64,000 bases of DNA from Cytophagales bacterium (GCA_004293905.1 RDZE01000014.1:62001-126000); one strand, 5' to 3'. Numbered from the stretch's first letter, positions 1 to 8,772 are shown. Notes: generated by a model from the letters alone, not told the origin. Made by a program: numbers and translations.

Positions 1-774
1 ATCGGCAGAAAAACTTACGATTACTTCTGCTTTGCTGAAGTCGTAAGTAGGCATCATATATTTACCAAAAGTTTGTTCGTTAGCTTTTAGCATACCACTT
101 ACAGAGTAGGCATCGTAACGAATTACTTTAGTGTTTTCATATTTTTCTACAAACTTGCCCAATAGTTCATTAGTAGAAGGGCTAATGATACTGTGAGTAA
201 TGATTCTTATGTTTTTAGCGTTGGCGAGTTTGTCTTTTATTTTAGCATCTATAGCCTCTACTTTCTTTTTGTAGTCTTCTTCTTCTTGAGCGTTAGTAGG
301 CATTACTAAGGCTTTATTTTTTTCTACAAAAGTTTTGTATCTTGTTCCATCGTAAAGATTGAGTACGGAGGCTTGCGCTCTCACACTTGTTCCTCCTTTG
401 GTAATAGAAGAAAGTTTATTTCCTTCTATTTTGATAGGACGTCCTTCGCGTGTTTTTACTAAGATACTGGCGTATTCCTGCCCTTCGAAATAAGTAGAAG
501 CATAATAGTTAGGAATGCTTGGGTCTATCTCTTCGGGTTTATTAAGGTAAGGGATTGCTTTTTTGACAGGTGCTTCGCAGGCAGCTAAGGAAGCGGCGGC
601 AACGCTGAAGCCTAAGAGCTTGAGAAAATCACGGCGACCATTGGAGGGGTTATCTCCCTTATCAGATTGTTCGCTAAGGGGTAAGTATTCAGGAAACTCT
701 CTTTCGGCGTTTTTTACGAATTCAATATCGTTGGTATATTCTTCTATGCCTTTCCAATATCTTTTATTTTCCAT
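1..774 (-). CDS. actB: Alternative complex III subunit ActB, 5' part (molybdopterin-oxidoreductase-like, Tat-exported)
   Basis: Only the first 258 codons are inside the window; the gene runs off the left edge. The protein starts MENKRYWKGIEEY and carries a twin-arginine motif RRDFLK at residues 47-52, a hydrophobic stretch and a lipobox-like LAAC ending at Cys66. This layout is typical of the Bacteroidota ActB subunit, the iron-sulfur/molybdopterin-fold protein of the quinol-oxidising alternative complex III in the respiratory chain. The Tat signal was read directly by reverse-complementing the window edge. A strong promoter lies about 50 bases upstream, so actB appears to be the first gene of its transcript and the usual upstream actA is not adjacent: a gene fitting actA sits about 19 kb away at 19683-20978. 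Iron-sulfur motifs cannot be checked because the C-terminal part is missing. Confidence 0.8.
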   Translation of the reverse strand, partial: MENKRYWKGIEEYTNDIEFVKNAEREFPEYLPLSEQSDKGDNPSNGRRDFLKLLGFSVAAASLAACEAPVKKAIPYLNKPEEIDPSIPNYYASTYFEGQEYASILVKTREGRPIKIEGNKLSSITKGGTSVRAQASVLNLYDGTRYKTFVEKNKALVMPTNAQEEEDYKKKVEAIDAKIKDKLANAKNIRIITHSIISPSTNELLGKFVEKYENTKVIRYDAYSVSGMLKANEQTFGKYMMPTYDFSKAEVIVSFSAD

Positions 775-825
775 AAGAAATCAAATATATATATATTTTG
801 GTTTTTGGTTTTTCTTTTCGCGCTT

Positions 826-856
826 CAAATCTAATAAATATTTATATACAGTCAAA
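826..856 (-). promoter_or_regulatory. Bacteroidota-type promoter of actB
   Basis: Read on the minus strand: TTTG (853-856), a 19-base spacer, then TAGATTTG (826-833), matching the TTTG-N19/20-TAnnTTTG consensus. The start codon at 774 is about 50 bases downstream. The same -7 box and spacer occur in front of actA. Confidence 0.65.
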
Positions 857-898
857 TATTTTCTTTTTTTTTTGCTTGAATTTAGAAAGTTTTTAAAT

Positions 899-1510
899 TT
901 AGTGTATCCAAATTTTCAGTCTTAGTCCTATTTGTTGTTGTTGTGTATATATATCTATAGGAGCAGAAAAAGGCTCCCACTCAAGGCTTAGGTCATCGCT
1001 TAGGTCAAAGTTGCGCAAATGGGCATCTACGGTAGCATCTACAATTTGTAAGAGGTATACTACTGTAGTAAGAATGACCATAAACTCTCTATCGCGCCTG
1101 AAGCGGTCTCTATTTACTAAAACAATATCTTGGCTGAATTGAGGGAAAGGGTCGAAGACGCTTAGGGTAGGGTTGTTGGTTTTACTAATTTTTGCGTTGT
1201 AAGAGTCTTTGAAAAGCAAATATTGTTCATTATTACTATAGGCAATAAAACCCAATACCCCACCAATGGTATAAAATAATGGTATTTTCCAATATCGCCT
1301 ATTATAAGCCTGCCCTAAACCCGGCAGTACTACAGAATATAGCGCAGCTTTTTTTGGAATAAATTTTTTTTCCATTTTTTTTATCAAGCTATCTTCAAAA
1401 GTAACAATGACTTTATCGTTTTCTTTTTTGGTAGAATCCGTTTGTGCTAAGGTGTAGTTATAGAAGCAATGAAGCAATATAAACATTCCTACCCCTAATA
1501 TTTTTTCCAT
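899..1510 (-). CDS. DUF5683-type membrane protein
   Basis: A 203-residue protein with an N-terminal signal/hydrophobic segment (about residues 5-22) and a central region, KKAALYSVVLPGLGQAYNRR followed by YWKIPLFYTIGG, that is characteristic of the DUF5683 family common in Bacteroidota. Two further hydrophobic segments (around residues 78-92 and 143-160) suggest a membrane protein. The family has no firmly known biochemical role; it is often found near parB or cell-envelope genes, but no parB is present here. It lies upstream of actB on the same strand, but actB has its own promoter, so the two need not be co-transcribed. The identification rests on the motif only. Confidence 0.6.
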   Translation of the reverse strand: MEKILGVGMFILLHCFYNYTLAQTDSTKKENDKVIVTFEDSLIKKMEKKFIPKKAALYSVVLPGLGQAYNRRYWKIPLFYTIGGVLGFIAYSNNEQYLLFKDSYNAKISKTNNPTLSVFDPFPQFSQDIVLVNRDRFRRDREFMVILTTVVYLLQIVDATVDAHLRNFDLSDDLSLEWEPFSAPIDIYTQQQQIGLRLKIWIH

Positions 1511-1595
1511 AAATTTTATTTTTTTTAGTTTTTTTCCTATAATTTGTATGAATTTTGATTATATATCGTTGTCAATAAAAAAAATAACTAAATTC

Positions 1596-1624
1596 TTGCA
1601 AAATGCGAATTTTTAATATATTTG
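1596..1624 (+). promoter_or_regulatory. Promoter of the oligopeptide-binding lipoprotein gene
   Basis: TTG at 1596-1598, an 18-base spacer, and TATATTTG at 1617-1624 match the Bacteroidota TTTG/TAnnTTTG promoter. The ATG at 1707 is about 80 bases downstream. Confidence 0.6.
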
Positions 1625-1706
1625 CAACAAGCAAGCACTAATTATCTAAAAACATTGCAAAGATACAGATAAAAAATAAAGAAAGGTTTCATCTAAAACA
1701 TTTCAA

Positions 1707-3404
1707 ATGACTATGACAAAACGACTTCTATTACTCTTACCCTTCGTAGTTACGCTCTATTCTTGTGGTATGCTTGGCACGGGGCAAGATGGTCAAAAAA
1801 ACGAAGGCAAAGTATTCCGCTACAATCAAACAGGCGGTTTAAACTCCTTAGACCCAGCACAAGCACGTAACCGTGCGAGCATTTGGGCTACTACTCAACT
1901 CTACAACGGGCTTATCACCCTTAACGAAAACCTTGATGCAGAGCCTGAGTTAGCAAAACAATATGACATCTCACAAGATGGTCTTACCTACACCTTCATT
2001 ATTCGTACAGGTGTACGCTTCCACGATAACGCTTGCTTCCCCAACGGGCGCGGGCGCGAACTTACTGCACATGATTTTGTGTATAGTTTCAAACGTATCT
2101 TAGACCCCAAGACTAGTACAGGTGCTTGGATTTTTAAAGATAAAGTTTTGACCGATGAAAAAGGTAACCCCGTAGATTCTTGCTTCAAAGCAGTCAATGA
2201 TACTACGTTAAAAATATACCTCAAAGAACGCTCTCCTGTATTCTTACAAATTTTGGCAATGCCTTATGCTTTTGCAGTGCCCAAAGAAGCCGTAGAAAAA
2301 TATGGCAAAGATTTTCGCTCCAATCCCGTAGGAACAGGTCCTTTCGTACTTCAAAAATGGGTAGAAAGACAAGACCTTATTCTTACTAAAAACACTAACT
2401 ATTGGAAAAAAGACCAAGCAGGAAACGCTTATCCTTACCTTGATGCCGTAAAAGTAACTTTTATAGATGACCCCAATACAGCCTTCTTACAATTCCAAGA
2501 AGGAAAATTAGACTTCCTAACGGGTATCTCCGAAGCCTCCAAAGACCAAATCCTCAATAAAGATGGTTCACTAAAAGAGCAATTCAAAGGCAAATTTGAA
2601 ATAGATAAAGTTCCTTACCTCAATACTGAATACGTAGGCTTCCTTTTAGAAGGAAATGAAAAAGAAAATCCTTTCCTCAATCTCAAAGTAAGACAAGCAC
2701 TCAGCTATGCCACTAACCGTGCCGCATTGGTATATTCAGAAAGAAATGGTTTAGGACGCCCCGGTGATTATGGCTTCGTGCCCAGAGGCTTACCTTCTTT
2801 TGATACAGTAACTGTCAAAGGTTATCCATTTAACTTAAAACGAGCACAAGAACTACTCAAGGAAGCAGGCTACCCTAACGGCGAAGGTTTTCCTGTGATT
2901 ACACTTTATACTTATCCTTCTGACAAAAAATTAGCAGAAGTACTTCAAACACGATGGAAACAATTGGGAATCAATGTAAAAATTGAAACAAACCAATTCA
3001 CACAACACCAAGAAATGGTAGACAAAGGCAAAGTAAACCTTTTCAGAGGTTCTTGGTTGGGCGACTATCCCGATGCTGAAAACTTCCTAAGACTTTTCTA
3101 TGGAAAAGAGGATAACTTCGCTTCAAATGGTGGTGTTAATAAAACACACTTCCGCAATGAAGACTACAACAAACTCTTTGAAAAAGCACACCAAGTAGAA
3201 GACCTCTTTGAAAGATATGCTATCTATCGTCAAATGGACTCTATAGTAATGGCAGAAGCACCTGTAATAGTATTGTACTACGACGAAGTAATCCGTTTAA
3301 GACAAAACTATGTAGTAGGTCTGAAACCCAATATTATGAACTATTTGAGTTTAGAAAAAGTAGACTTCAAAGACCCCGTAGAAGCCAAAGAAACCAAAAA
3401 ATAA
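1707..3404 (+). CDS. ABC transporter substrate-binding lipoprotein, family 5 (OppA/DppA-like)
   Basis: A 565-residue protein of the SBP_bac_5 family, which binds peptides or related solutes for ABC importers. The signal peptide MTMTKRLLLLLPFVVTLYSC ends in a lipobox with Cys20, so it is a lipoprotein. Typical family blocks are visible: SLDPAQARN near residue 48, ELAKQYDISQDGLTYTF around 80-100, a DFVYSFKRILDP block around 125, and GTGPFVLQKW around 215. No permease or ATPase gene (OppBCDF) is next to it, so either the partners lie elsewhere or it serves another role. The start is the first ATG, well placed relative to an upstream promoter; a strong terminator follows, so it looks monocistronic. 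The substrate cannot be stated. Confidence 0.85.
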   Translation: MTMTKRLLLLLPFVVTLYSCGMLGTGQDGQKNEGKVFRYNQTGGLNSLDPAQARNRASIWATTQLYNGLITLNENLDAEPELAKQYDISQDGLTYTFIIRTGVRFHDNACFPNGRGRELTAHDFVYSFKRILDPKTSTGAWIFKDKVLTDEKGNPVDSCFKAVNDTTLKIYLKERSPVFLQILAMPYAFAVPKEAVEKYGKDFRSNPVGTGPFVLQKWVERQDLILTKNTNYWKKDQAGNAYPYLDAVKVTFIDDPNTAFLQFQEGKLDFLTGISEASKDQILNKDGSLKEQFKGKFEIDKVPYLNTEYVGFLLEGNEKENPFLNLKVRQALSYATNRAALVYSERNGLGRPGDYGFVPRGLPSFDTVTVKGYPFNLKRAQELLKEAGYPNGEGFPVITLYTYPSDKKLAEVLQTRWKQLGINVKIETNQFTQHQEMVDKGKVNLFRGSWLGDYPDAENFLRLFYGKEDNFASNGGVNKTHFRNEDYNKLFEKAHQVEDLFERYAIYRQMDSIVMAEAPVIVLYYDEVIRLRQNYVVGLKPNIMNYLSLEKVDFKDPVEAKETKK

Positions 3405-3423
3405 TTCCTTTCTTTTATGCTCT

Positions 3424-3460
3424 AAAAAGCACTGCTTCTATTACAGAAGCAGTGCTTTTT
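3424..3460 (+). terminator. Rho-independent terminator
   Basis: A perfect 16-bp stem (3424-3439 with 3445-3460) around a 5-base loop, ending in a run of T; it follows the binding-protein gene by 20 bases. Confidence 0.9.
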
Positions 3461-3550
3461 ATATTTAGAGCCATTATAAGAACTTTTAAATAATATACAC
3501 TTGTTACTATAGTATATTATAACACCAAATTCTTTATTCATTTTTTGATT

Positions 3551-4750
3551 ATGAAACCTATCATCACCACCTCTCATTTGCTCAATCTACTTTATAGTTT
3601 ATTATTGACCTCCCTTATGATAGCCTGCACAGGAGGAAAAGCCGCCACTGAAAAAGAAGAAGAAAAAAAAGAAAATAAAAACCTTTATACAGTAAAGCTA
3701 AGCAAAGAAGAATACCAAACTATAGACATTGCATATCTTCGTTTTCAAAACTATGCTTTAGGCGAACTCATAAAAGCCAATGGCAGAATAGACATACCCC
3801 CACAAGGCATACAAAGTGTGCACGCACCCATTCAAGGCTATGTATTACACAGCGAAATTCTGCCCGGGGAATATGTAACACAAGGGCAAGTACTTGCCAC
3901 TCTACAACACCCCGACTACCTTACCTTACAAGAGGAATATCTGAAAGCCAAACACGAAATTATATTTTTAGCCCAAGAATTGGAAAGGCAAAAAACACTG
4001 CAAGAAGAAAATATAAGTGCTACCAAAAATTTACAAAAAACACAAATGGATTATAACATAGCACAAAGCCGAAAAACTAGTTTAGAGCAAAGACTATTAC
4101 TTATAGGCATTAATCCTAATCAAGTACAACCCGATAAATTTGTGAATACTATTGCCGTTACTGCCAAAATAAGTGGCTTTGTCAAAAGTGTTAATATCAA
4201 TATTGGAAAATTAGTAAACCCACAAGAACCCATGTTTGAAATCAATAGCGACACACACAAACATGTAGAGCTTAGTGTCTTTGAAAAAGACATCTATAAA
4301 ATCCAGAAAGGGCAAAAAGTAATCTTTCAATTAGCCAATGACCCCAAAAGCAAAGAATACGAAGGAGAAGTATTTTTAGTAGGGAAACATTTAGACCCAA
4401 CACACAAGACGCTTAATATACATGTACACATCAAAGATGCTACCGCAGAAAAAGAACTCACCACAGGCATGTTTGTATCTGCTTATATTATTACAAGCCA
4501 AAAAGAACAACCTTACACCATTACCGAAGAAGCAATTATAAAAGAAGGTAACTATAGCTTCATTTTTATAGAAACCCAAAACAACGACAAAGAAGTTATT
4601 TTTGAGAAAATACCCATACAAATAATAGAGAAAAAAGATAAATTAGTATCTTTGAAGCCACTTAAAAACCTGAGTATAAATGCAAAAGTAGTAGGAAAAG
4701 GCAATTATTACCTACAAGCCTACCTCAATAATGCAAGCGAAGAAGAGTAA
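3551..4750 (+). CDS. Efflux RND transporter periplasmic adaptor (HlyD/CusB-like lipoprotein)
   Basis: A membrane-fusion protein that would link an inner-membrane RND pump to an outer-membrane channel. The ATG at 3551 is preferred over an in-frame TTG two codons upstream. The signal peptide ends at a lipobox (SLMIAC, Cys26). A lipoyl-like segment, PIQGYVLHSEILPGEYVTQG followed by QVLATLQHPDY, sits around residues 92-120. A coiled-coil hairpin covers roughly residues 125-175, and beta-barrel and membrane-proximal domains follow. Unusually, no RND pump (AcrB/CusA family) or TolC-like gene is adjacent: it is followed by osmC 29 bases downstream. The substrate (metal or organic) cannot be told from sequence. 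Confidence 0.8.
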   Translation: MKPIITTSHLLNLLYSLLLTSLMIACTGGKAATEKEEEKKENKNLYTVKLSKEEYQTIDIAYLRFQNYALGELIKANGRIDIPPQGIQSVHAPIQGYVLHSEILPGEYVTQGQVLATLQHPDYLTLQEEYLKAKHEIIFLAQELERQKTLQEENISATKNLQKTQMDYNIAQSRKTSLEQRLLLIGINPNQVQPDKFVNTIAVTAKISGFVKSVNINIGKLVNPQEPMFEINSDTHKHVELSVFEKDIYKIQKGQKVIFQLANDPKSKEYEGEVFLVGKHLDPTHKTLNIHVHIKDATAEKELTTGMFVSAYIITSQKEQPYTITEEAIIKEGNYSFIFIETQNNDKEVIFEKIPIQIIEKKDKLVSLKPLKNLSINAKVVGKGNYYLQAYLNNASEEE

Positions 4751-4779
4751 TTTGACTAAAAAACAAATGACATAGCCCC

Positions 4780-5187
4780 ATGAATACTGTAGAAACCGTT
4801 TATTTAGGCGAACTAAGAACTCAAGCCACCCATGTTGCTTCTCAAAATAGCATATTCACCGATGCCCCTGTAGATAATCAAGGAAAAGGAGAGGCTTTTT
4901 CTCCAACCGATTTAGTAGCTGCCGCCTTAGGTAGCTGCATGATGACTATTATGGGCATAGAAGCGCGAACCCTGCAAATAGACCTTAGCGAAACCAAAAT
5001 AAGTATTACAAAAATTATGGCAGCCAACCCGCGCCGTATTGCTGAAATAAAGATTCAGTTTGATTTCCCCAAACATCTTGACCTTTCCGAAAGTCAACAA
5101 AAACACCTCATCAATGCCGCCCGTAATTGCCCCGTAAGCAAAAGCCTGCACCCCGATTTGAAAGAAAACTTGGTATTCAATTTTTGA
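4780..5187 (+). CDS. OsmC/Ohr family peroxidase-like protein
   Basis: A 135-residue protein of the OsmC family, thiol-dependent peroxidases that reduce organic hydroperoxides. The two reactive cysteines are both present: Cys53 in AALGSCMMTIMGI and Cys117 in AARNCPVSKSLH. The block FSPTDLVAAALGSC is the family hallmark. Length is normal. It starts 29 bases after the RND adaptor gene, so the two could share a transcript. The subfamily is nearer the generic OsmC/YhfA type than Ohr, but this was not tested. Confidence 0.85.
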   Translation: MNTVETVYLGELRTQATHVASQNSIFTDAPVDNQGKGEAFSPTDLVAAALGSCMMTIMGIEARTLQIDLSETKISITKIMAANPRRIAEIKIQFDFPKHLDLSESQQKHLINAARNCPVSKSLHPDLKENLVFNF

Positions 5188-5205
5188 AAAAAAAATTAAA
5201 AAAAA

Positions 5206-5237
5206 TTTGCACAACTAAAAAAAAAGCAATACTTTTG
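5206..5237 (+). promoter_or_regulatory. Promoter of the tRNA operon
   Basis: TTTG at 5206-5209, 20-base spacer, TACTTTTG at 5230-5237: a full match to the Bacteroidota consensus, 36 bases before the first tRNA. Confidence 0.75.
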
Positions 5238-5272
5238 TAACCGCAATTAAATGATAACTCAATAGCAAATAA

Positions 5273-5345
5273 GCGAAAGTAGCTCAGTTGGTAGAGCGCA
5301 ACCTTGCCAAGGTTGAGGTCGCGAGTTCGAGACTCGTCTTTCGCT
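5273..5345 (+). tRNA. tRNA-Gly (anticodon GCC)
   Basis: A 73-nt cloverleaf. The acceptor stem GCGAAAG (5273-5279) pairs with CTTTCGC (5338-5344). A D arm AGCTCAGTTGGTAGAGC and a T arm with GTTCGAGAC are present. The anticodon stem-loop CAACC-TTGCCAA-GGTTG reads GCC. The 3' CCA is not encoded. Confidence 0.95.
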
Positions 5346-5378
5346 CTATTTTTTTGTGCATACCTTAAGCCAAAAAAC

Positions 5379-5464
5379 GCCGGGGTGGTGGAATTGGTAG
5401 ACACGCAGGACTTAAAATCCTGTGGGCGTAAAAGTCCGTGCGGGTTCGACCCCCGCCCCTGGTA
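5379..5464 (+). tRNA. tRNA-Leu (anticodon UAA)
   Basis: An 86-nt class II tRNA with a long variable arm. The anticodon stem-loop CAGGA-CTTAAAA-TCCTG reads UAA. The T arm is GCGGG-TTCGACC-CCCGC. The acceptor stem GCCGGGG pairs with CCCTGGT through two G:U wobbles. The 3' CCA is not encoded. It lies 33 bases after tRNA-Gly in the same transcript. Confidence 0.95.
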
Positions 5465-5496
5465 CTACAAACCTATTAAAAAACAACATCAGAAAT

Positions 5497-5524
5497 GTGC
5501 AATCCCTCCAATTGCGCTTTTTTT
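5497..5524 (+). terminator. Terminator of the tRNA operon
   Basis: A 7-bp stem (5497-5503 with 5511-5517, one G:U pair) with a 7-base loop, followed directly by seven T. Confidence 0.7.
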
Positions 5525-5600
5525 GTTTATTCCCTCCCTTAAGAATTTACTTTTTGAATGTTTTTTTTGTAATTTTGCCCCCTCAATCATTTCATATTTT

Positions 5601-5816
5601 ATGCCCCAAAATAATTCAAGAACAATAATCCCTACTTATCATATCATCGGAATGATAGGTTGTTTGGGCTATGTCATATTGTTTCTTACATTAGGCATCA
5701 TTACCGCTTATTTTGGCTTAGATACATTATGGGTATTACCTATTATAAGTATATACGCCATCATTTGGATAGGATTAGTGGCATACAGCGTATGGAAAAA
5801 TCAAAAAAAGAAATAA
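5601..5816 (+). CDS. Small two-helix membrane protein, unknown function
   Basis: A 71-residue protein beginning MPQNNSRTIIPTYHIIG, with two hydrophobic segments (about residues 14-38 and 42-64) and a basic tail KNQKKK. A longer reading frame extends back through the tRNA-Leu gene, which cannot be coding, so the ATG at 5601 is chosen; it lies about 23 bases after a TAATTTTG -7-like box at 5570-5577. The stop is 4 bases before dusB, so they probably form one transcript. The family was not recognised. Confidence 0.6.
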   Translation: MPQNNSRTIIPTYHIIGMIGCLGYVILFLTLGIITAYFGLDTLWVLPIISIYAIIWIGLVAYSVWKNQKKK

Positions 5817-5820
5817 AATT

Positions 5821-6819
5821 ATGGTAAAAATTGGCAATATCAATATTGGTGAGTTCCCACTCCTGTTAGCACCAATGGAAGATGTGAGCGATCCGCCTTT
5901 TCGGGCAGTTTGTAAAGAAAACGGCGCAGATTTGATGTACACGGAGTTTATCTCTGCCGAAGGACTCATTCGTGATGCAGATAAAAGTATCCAAAAATTA
6001 GATATTTATGACTATGAACGCCCTATAGGTATACAAATTTTTGGCGAAAACATAGAAAGTATGCGACAAGCGGCTGCCATCGTAGAACGCTCAGAGCCTG
6101 AATTTTTAGATATCAACTATGGTTGCCCTGTGCATAAAGTAGCTTGTAAAGGTGCAGGCGCAGGGATATTATTAGATGTTGATAAAATGCAGCGCATGAC
6201 TGCCGAAATCGTAAAGCAAGTAAATATTCCTGTTACTGTAAAAACACGCTTAGGCTGGGATCACAGTACCATCAAAATAGTAGAAGTAGCCAAAAGGCTG
6301 CAAGACGTGGGTATACAAGCACTTACCATCCATGCTCGCACGCGGCAGCAAATGTACAAGGGTGAGGCAGATTGGTCATACATAGCCAAAGTAAAAGAAT
6401 GCCAAGATATTCATATTCCTATTTTTGGCAATGGCGATGTAGACAGTCCAGAAAGAGCATTAGAATACCGTCAGAAGTTTGGTGTAGATGGTATCATGAT
6501 AGGTCGTGCTGCTATTGGCTACCCTTGGATATTTAGAGAAATCAAGCATTATTTTGCTACTGGTGAGCTACTCCCACCTCCTACACTAACAGAAAGAGTG
6601 TCTGTTTGCCGAAAACACCTCCTTCGCTCTGTAGAGTGGAAAGGCGAAAAAACAGGTATTTTCGAAATGCGCAACCATTATACAAGTTATTTTAAAGGCT
6701 TGCCCGATTTCAAACCTTACCGCAGTGCCTTGGTACAAGCACCTCATTTGGCAGGCGTTTTGGAGGTTTTGGAAGAAATAGAAGATAAATACAAAGAAAC
6801 ATTTTTAGCCCTTGTATAG
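5821..6819 (+). CDS. dusB: tRNA-dihydrouridine synthase (DusB type)
   Basis: A 332-residue FMN enzyme that reduces uridine to dihydrouridine in tRNA D-loops. Family marks are LLAPMEDVSDPPFR at the N-terminus, the catalytic cysteine in DINYGCPV (about residue 101), and the TIHARTRQQMYKGEADW block with Lys/His contacts. The phosphate-binding PIFGNGDV and IMIGRAAIGYPWIF complete the TIM barrel. Length and order match DusB. It begins 4 bases after the small membrane protein and is followed 34 bases later by sufD. Its position just downstream of two tRNA genes is suggestive, but a terminator separates them. Confidence 0.93.
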   Translation: MVKIGNINIGEFPLLLAPMEDVSDPPFRAVCKENGADLMYTEFISAEGLIRDADKSIQKLDIYDYERPIGIQIFGENIESMRQAAAIVERSEPEFLDINYGCPVHKVACKGAGAGILLDVDKMQRMTAEIVKQVNIPVTVKTRLGWDHSTIKIVEVAKRLQDVGIQALTIHARTRQQMYKGEADWSYIAKVKECQDIHIPIFGNGDVDSPERALEYRQKFGVDGIMIGRAAIGYPWIFREIKHYFATGELLPPPTLTERVSVCRKHLLRSVEWKGEKTGIFEMRNHYTSYFKGLPDFKPYRSALVQAPHLAGVLEVLEEIEDKYKETFLALV

Positions 6820-6853
6820 TTGTAATTGCAAAAACTTATATAATTTTTTTAGC

Positions 6854-8137
6854 ATGAATACATTAGATTTTAGAACACCCATTGCTTATATACCCTCAAA
6901 AACCGCTAATCCTACTTTTTTAGAAACCTTACAACAAAAATCGGCGCAAGCTCTTGAAGCACTCTCTTTTCCTACTACCAAAGATGAGGAATGGAAATAC
7001 ACCAATCTGCAAGCACTCACCAAAGAAACGTATGCCATAGGCAACCATCAGCAAAAGACAGAAAAAGACATTGTTTCCTTACTGCTGCCCTTAGAAGACT
7101 GCTTCAGGCTGGTATTCATCAATGGTTTTTTTCAACCACATTTATCTTCTTCTCTTGAGTCGCAAAAAGGAATTAGTATTATGCCTTTGGCAACTGCCTT
7201 TACACAAAAAACTGAGATAGTTGCCCAATATATGGCTCAGGCACTTGCAGGAAAAGATGAATATTTTACTGCCATGAATACTATTCTTGCAAAAGAAGGT
7301 GTTTTTATTCATTTAGAAGCCAATGTACAATTAGAGAAACCGATTGTTTTGTATGCTCTTGCAGATAGCGGACAAGAAGCAAATGCTTCTTTGATACGCA
7401 ACTTGATTGTGGCGGAGAAAAATAGTCAGGTTACTTTTATCGAAAAATTTGATGCCTTAGGCGATCACTACCATTTTGATAACACCCTAACCGAGTTTTA
7501 CGTGCAAGAATCAGCAATAGTACAGCATTATTTATTGCAAACTTCGGGTGCAAAGCGATACCAAATTCATCATACTCAAGTGCATCAACAAAAACATAGT
7601 AATTTTACCAACTATACTTTTTCTTTTGAAGGTGCGGTGATTCGTAATAACCTAAACCTGCTCTTAGATGGTGAATTTTGTGAAGGAAATATGTTTGGGT
7701 TGTACAAATTAGAGGGAAAGAGCCATGTAGATAACCATACTTCAGTAGATCACCTTCGCCCTAATTGTCAAAGCAATGAATTTTACAAAGGTGTTTTGAG
7801 TGATTATTCAAAGGCTGTTTTTAATGGTAAGATATACGTTCGCCCACAAGCACAAAAAACGAACGCCTACCAACAAAATCGCAATGTATTACTTTCGGAG
7901 CATGCAAGTGTAAATGCAAAACCTCAATTAGAAATATGGGCAGATGACGTGAAATGCTCGCATGGGGCTGCTACTGGCAAACTAAACGAAGATGCATTGT
8001 TTTATTTACGCGCTCGTGGCATTGAAGAACAAACAGCTAAGGTGTTATTAGTGCAAGCCTTTGCTAATGAAGTAGTAGAAAAAATACCTATTGTTGCTAT
8101 CAAAGATTATCTACACCGACTCATCGACACTGTATAG
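6854..8137 (+). CDS. sufD: Fe-S cluster assembly protein SufD
   Basis: A 427-residue SufD, part of the SufBCD scaffold that builds iron-sulfur clusters in the cytoplasm. The N-terminal FPTTKDEEWKYTNLQAL block (about residues 38-52) and the C-terminal beta-helix ending in ADDVKCSHGAATG (about residues 361-373), with the conserved Cys-Ser-His, identify the family. ATG 6854 is chosen over an upstream in-frame start because homologues begin near here and the longer version would overlap dusB. No sufB, sufC or sufS lies nearby, unlike the usual operon. The last 27 bases overlap the 3' end of kptA on the other strand. Confidence 0.9.
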   Translation: MNTLDFRTPIAYIPSKTANPTFLETLQQKSAQALEALSFPTTKDEEWKYTNLQALTKETYAIGNHQQKTEKDIVSLLLPLEDCFRLVFINGFFQPHLSSSLESQKGISIMPLATAFTQKTEIVAQYMAQALAGKDEYFTAMNTILAKEGVFIHLEANVQLEKPIVLYALADSGQEANASLIRNLIVAEKNSQVTFIEKFDALGDHYHFDNTLTEFYVQESAIVQHYLLQTSGAKRYQIHHTQVHQQKHSNFTNYTFSFEGAVIRNNLNLLLDGEFCEGNMFGLYKLEGKSHVDNHTSVDHLRPNCQSNEFYKGVLSDYSKAVFNGKIYVRPQAQKTNAYQQNRNVLLSEHASVNAKPQLEIWADDVKCSHGAATGKLNEDALFYLRARGIEEQTAKVLLVQAFANEVVEKIPIVAIKDYLHRLIDTV

Positions 8138-8689
8138 AGCAATATATTGAGGAGGAACATACAAGGTAAGCCATACCTTATTTTCAGATAGATAAAAAAT
8201 ATAGCCCTCACTGTGCATTTTACCTGCTTCTATTTGCAATAGAGTAGGTTTTTGCCTTCTATGAGCCACAACAACGGCAGTATCTATATCTCTGCTTAAA
8301 TGTACATATTGGCGTTCGCGCTTTTCTATCCCTTTAGCAAGAATACTGGCTACATTGCTTTCCCCCGTGCCATGATATAGTATTGCAGGAGGCATTTGTG
8401 GCTCATACTCTAAATCGAGATCTAATCCAAGTGAGTGCCCTTGTGAAGCCCTTATTTTGGTTTTGTCAGCATTGAAAGCAAAACGTTTTTTGTCATTATT
8501 AACAACAATATATTCTAACAGTGCAAAATCTAATTGCCAATCTTGGTTTTGTTGATTCACCTTTTCGAGTAGCGTTTCTACTGCTATCCAACCCTGTTTA
8601 TCGAGCTGAATATCAATCGTTTCAGGTTTGTGTCTTAGAACGAGAGATAAAAATTTACTCATCGTTCTCATTTTTTTAGTATCCATCAT
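8111..8689 (-). CDS. kptA: RNA 2'-phosphotransferase KptA/Tpt1
   Basis: A 192-residue protein of the Tpt1/KptA family, which moves a 2'-phosphate from RNA to NAD+. Visible blocks are MSKFLSLVLRHKPETI (N-terminal winged-helix part), GWIAVETLL, and ILYHGTGESNVASILAKGI with the YHGT NAD-binding motif. YVHLSRDIDTAVVVAHRR and LQIEAGKMHSEGYIFY follow. The reading frame is open further upstream, but family proteins begin close to the conserved SKFLSLVLRH, so the ATG pair at 8686-8689 is used. In bacteria the natural substrate is unclear because the fungal tRNA-splicing pathway is missing. Its 3' end overlaps sufD by 27 bases. Confidence 0.88.
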   Translation of the reverse strand: MMDTKKMRTMSKFLSLVLRHKPETIDIQLDKQGWIAVETLLEKVNQQNQDWQLDFALLEYIVVNNDKKRFAFNADKTKIRASQGHSLGLDLDLEYEPQMPPAILYHGTGESNVASILAKGIEKRERQYVHLSRDIDTAVVVAHRRQKPTLLQIEAGKMHSEGYIFYLSENKVWLTLYVPPQYIALYSVDESV

Positions 8690-8772
8690 AAAATCTTTTT
8701 TAATGAGAATAAATATATGAAAAAAAATAACCACTTTGCTAAATAAGAGATAGGAATTATAATATAAATGCT

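Noticed and set aside
5304..5600. Extended reading frame upstream of the small membrane protein
   Set aside because: It runs through the 3' part of tRNA-Gly, all of tRNA-Leu and the tRNA terminator; the real start is the ATG at 5601.
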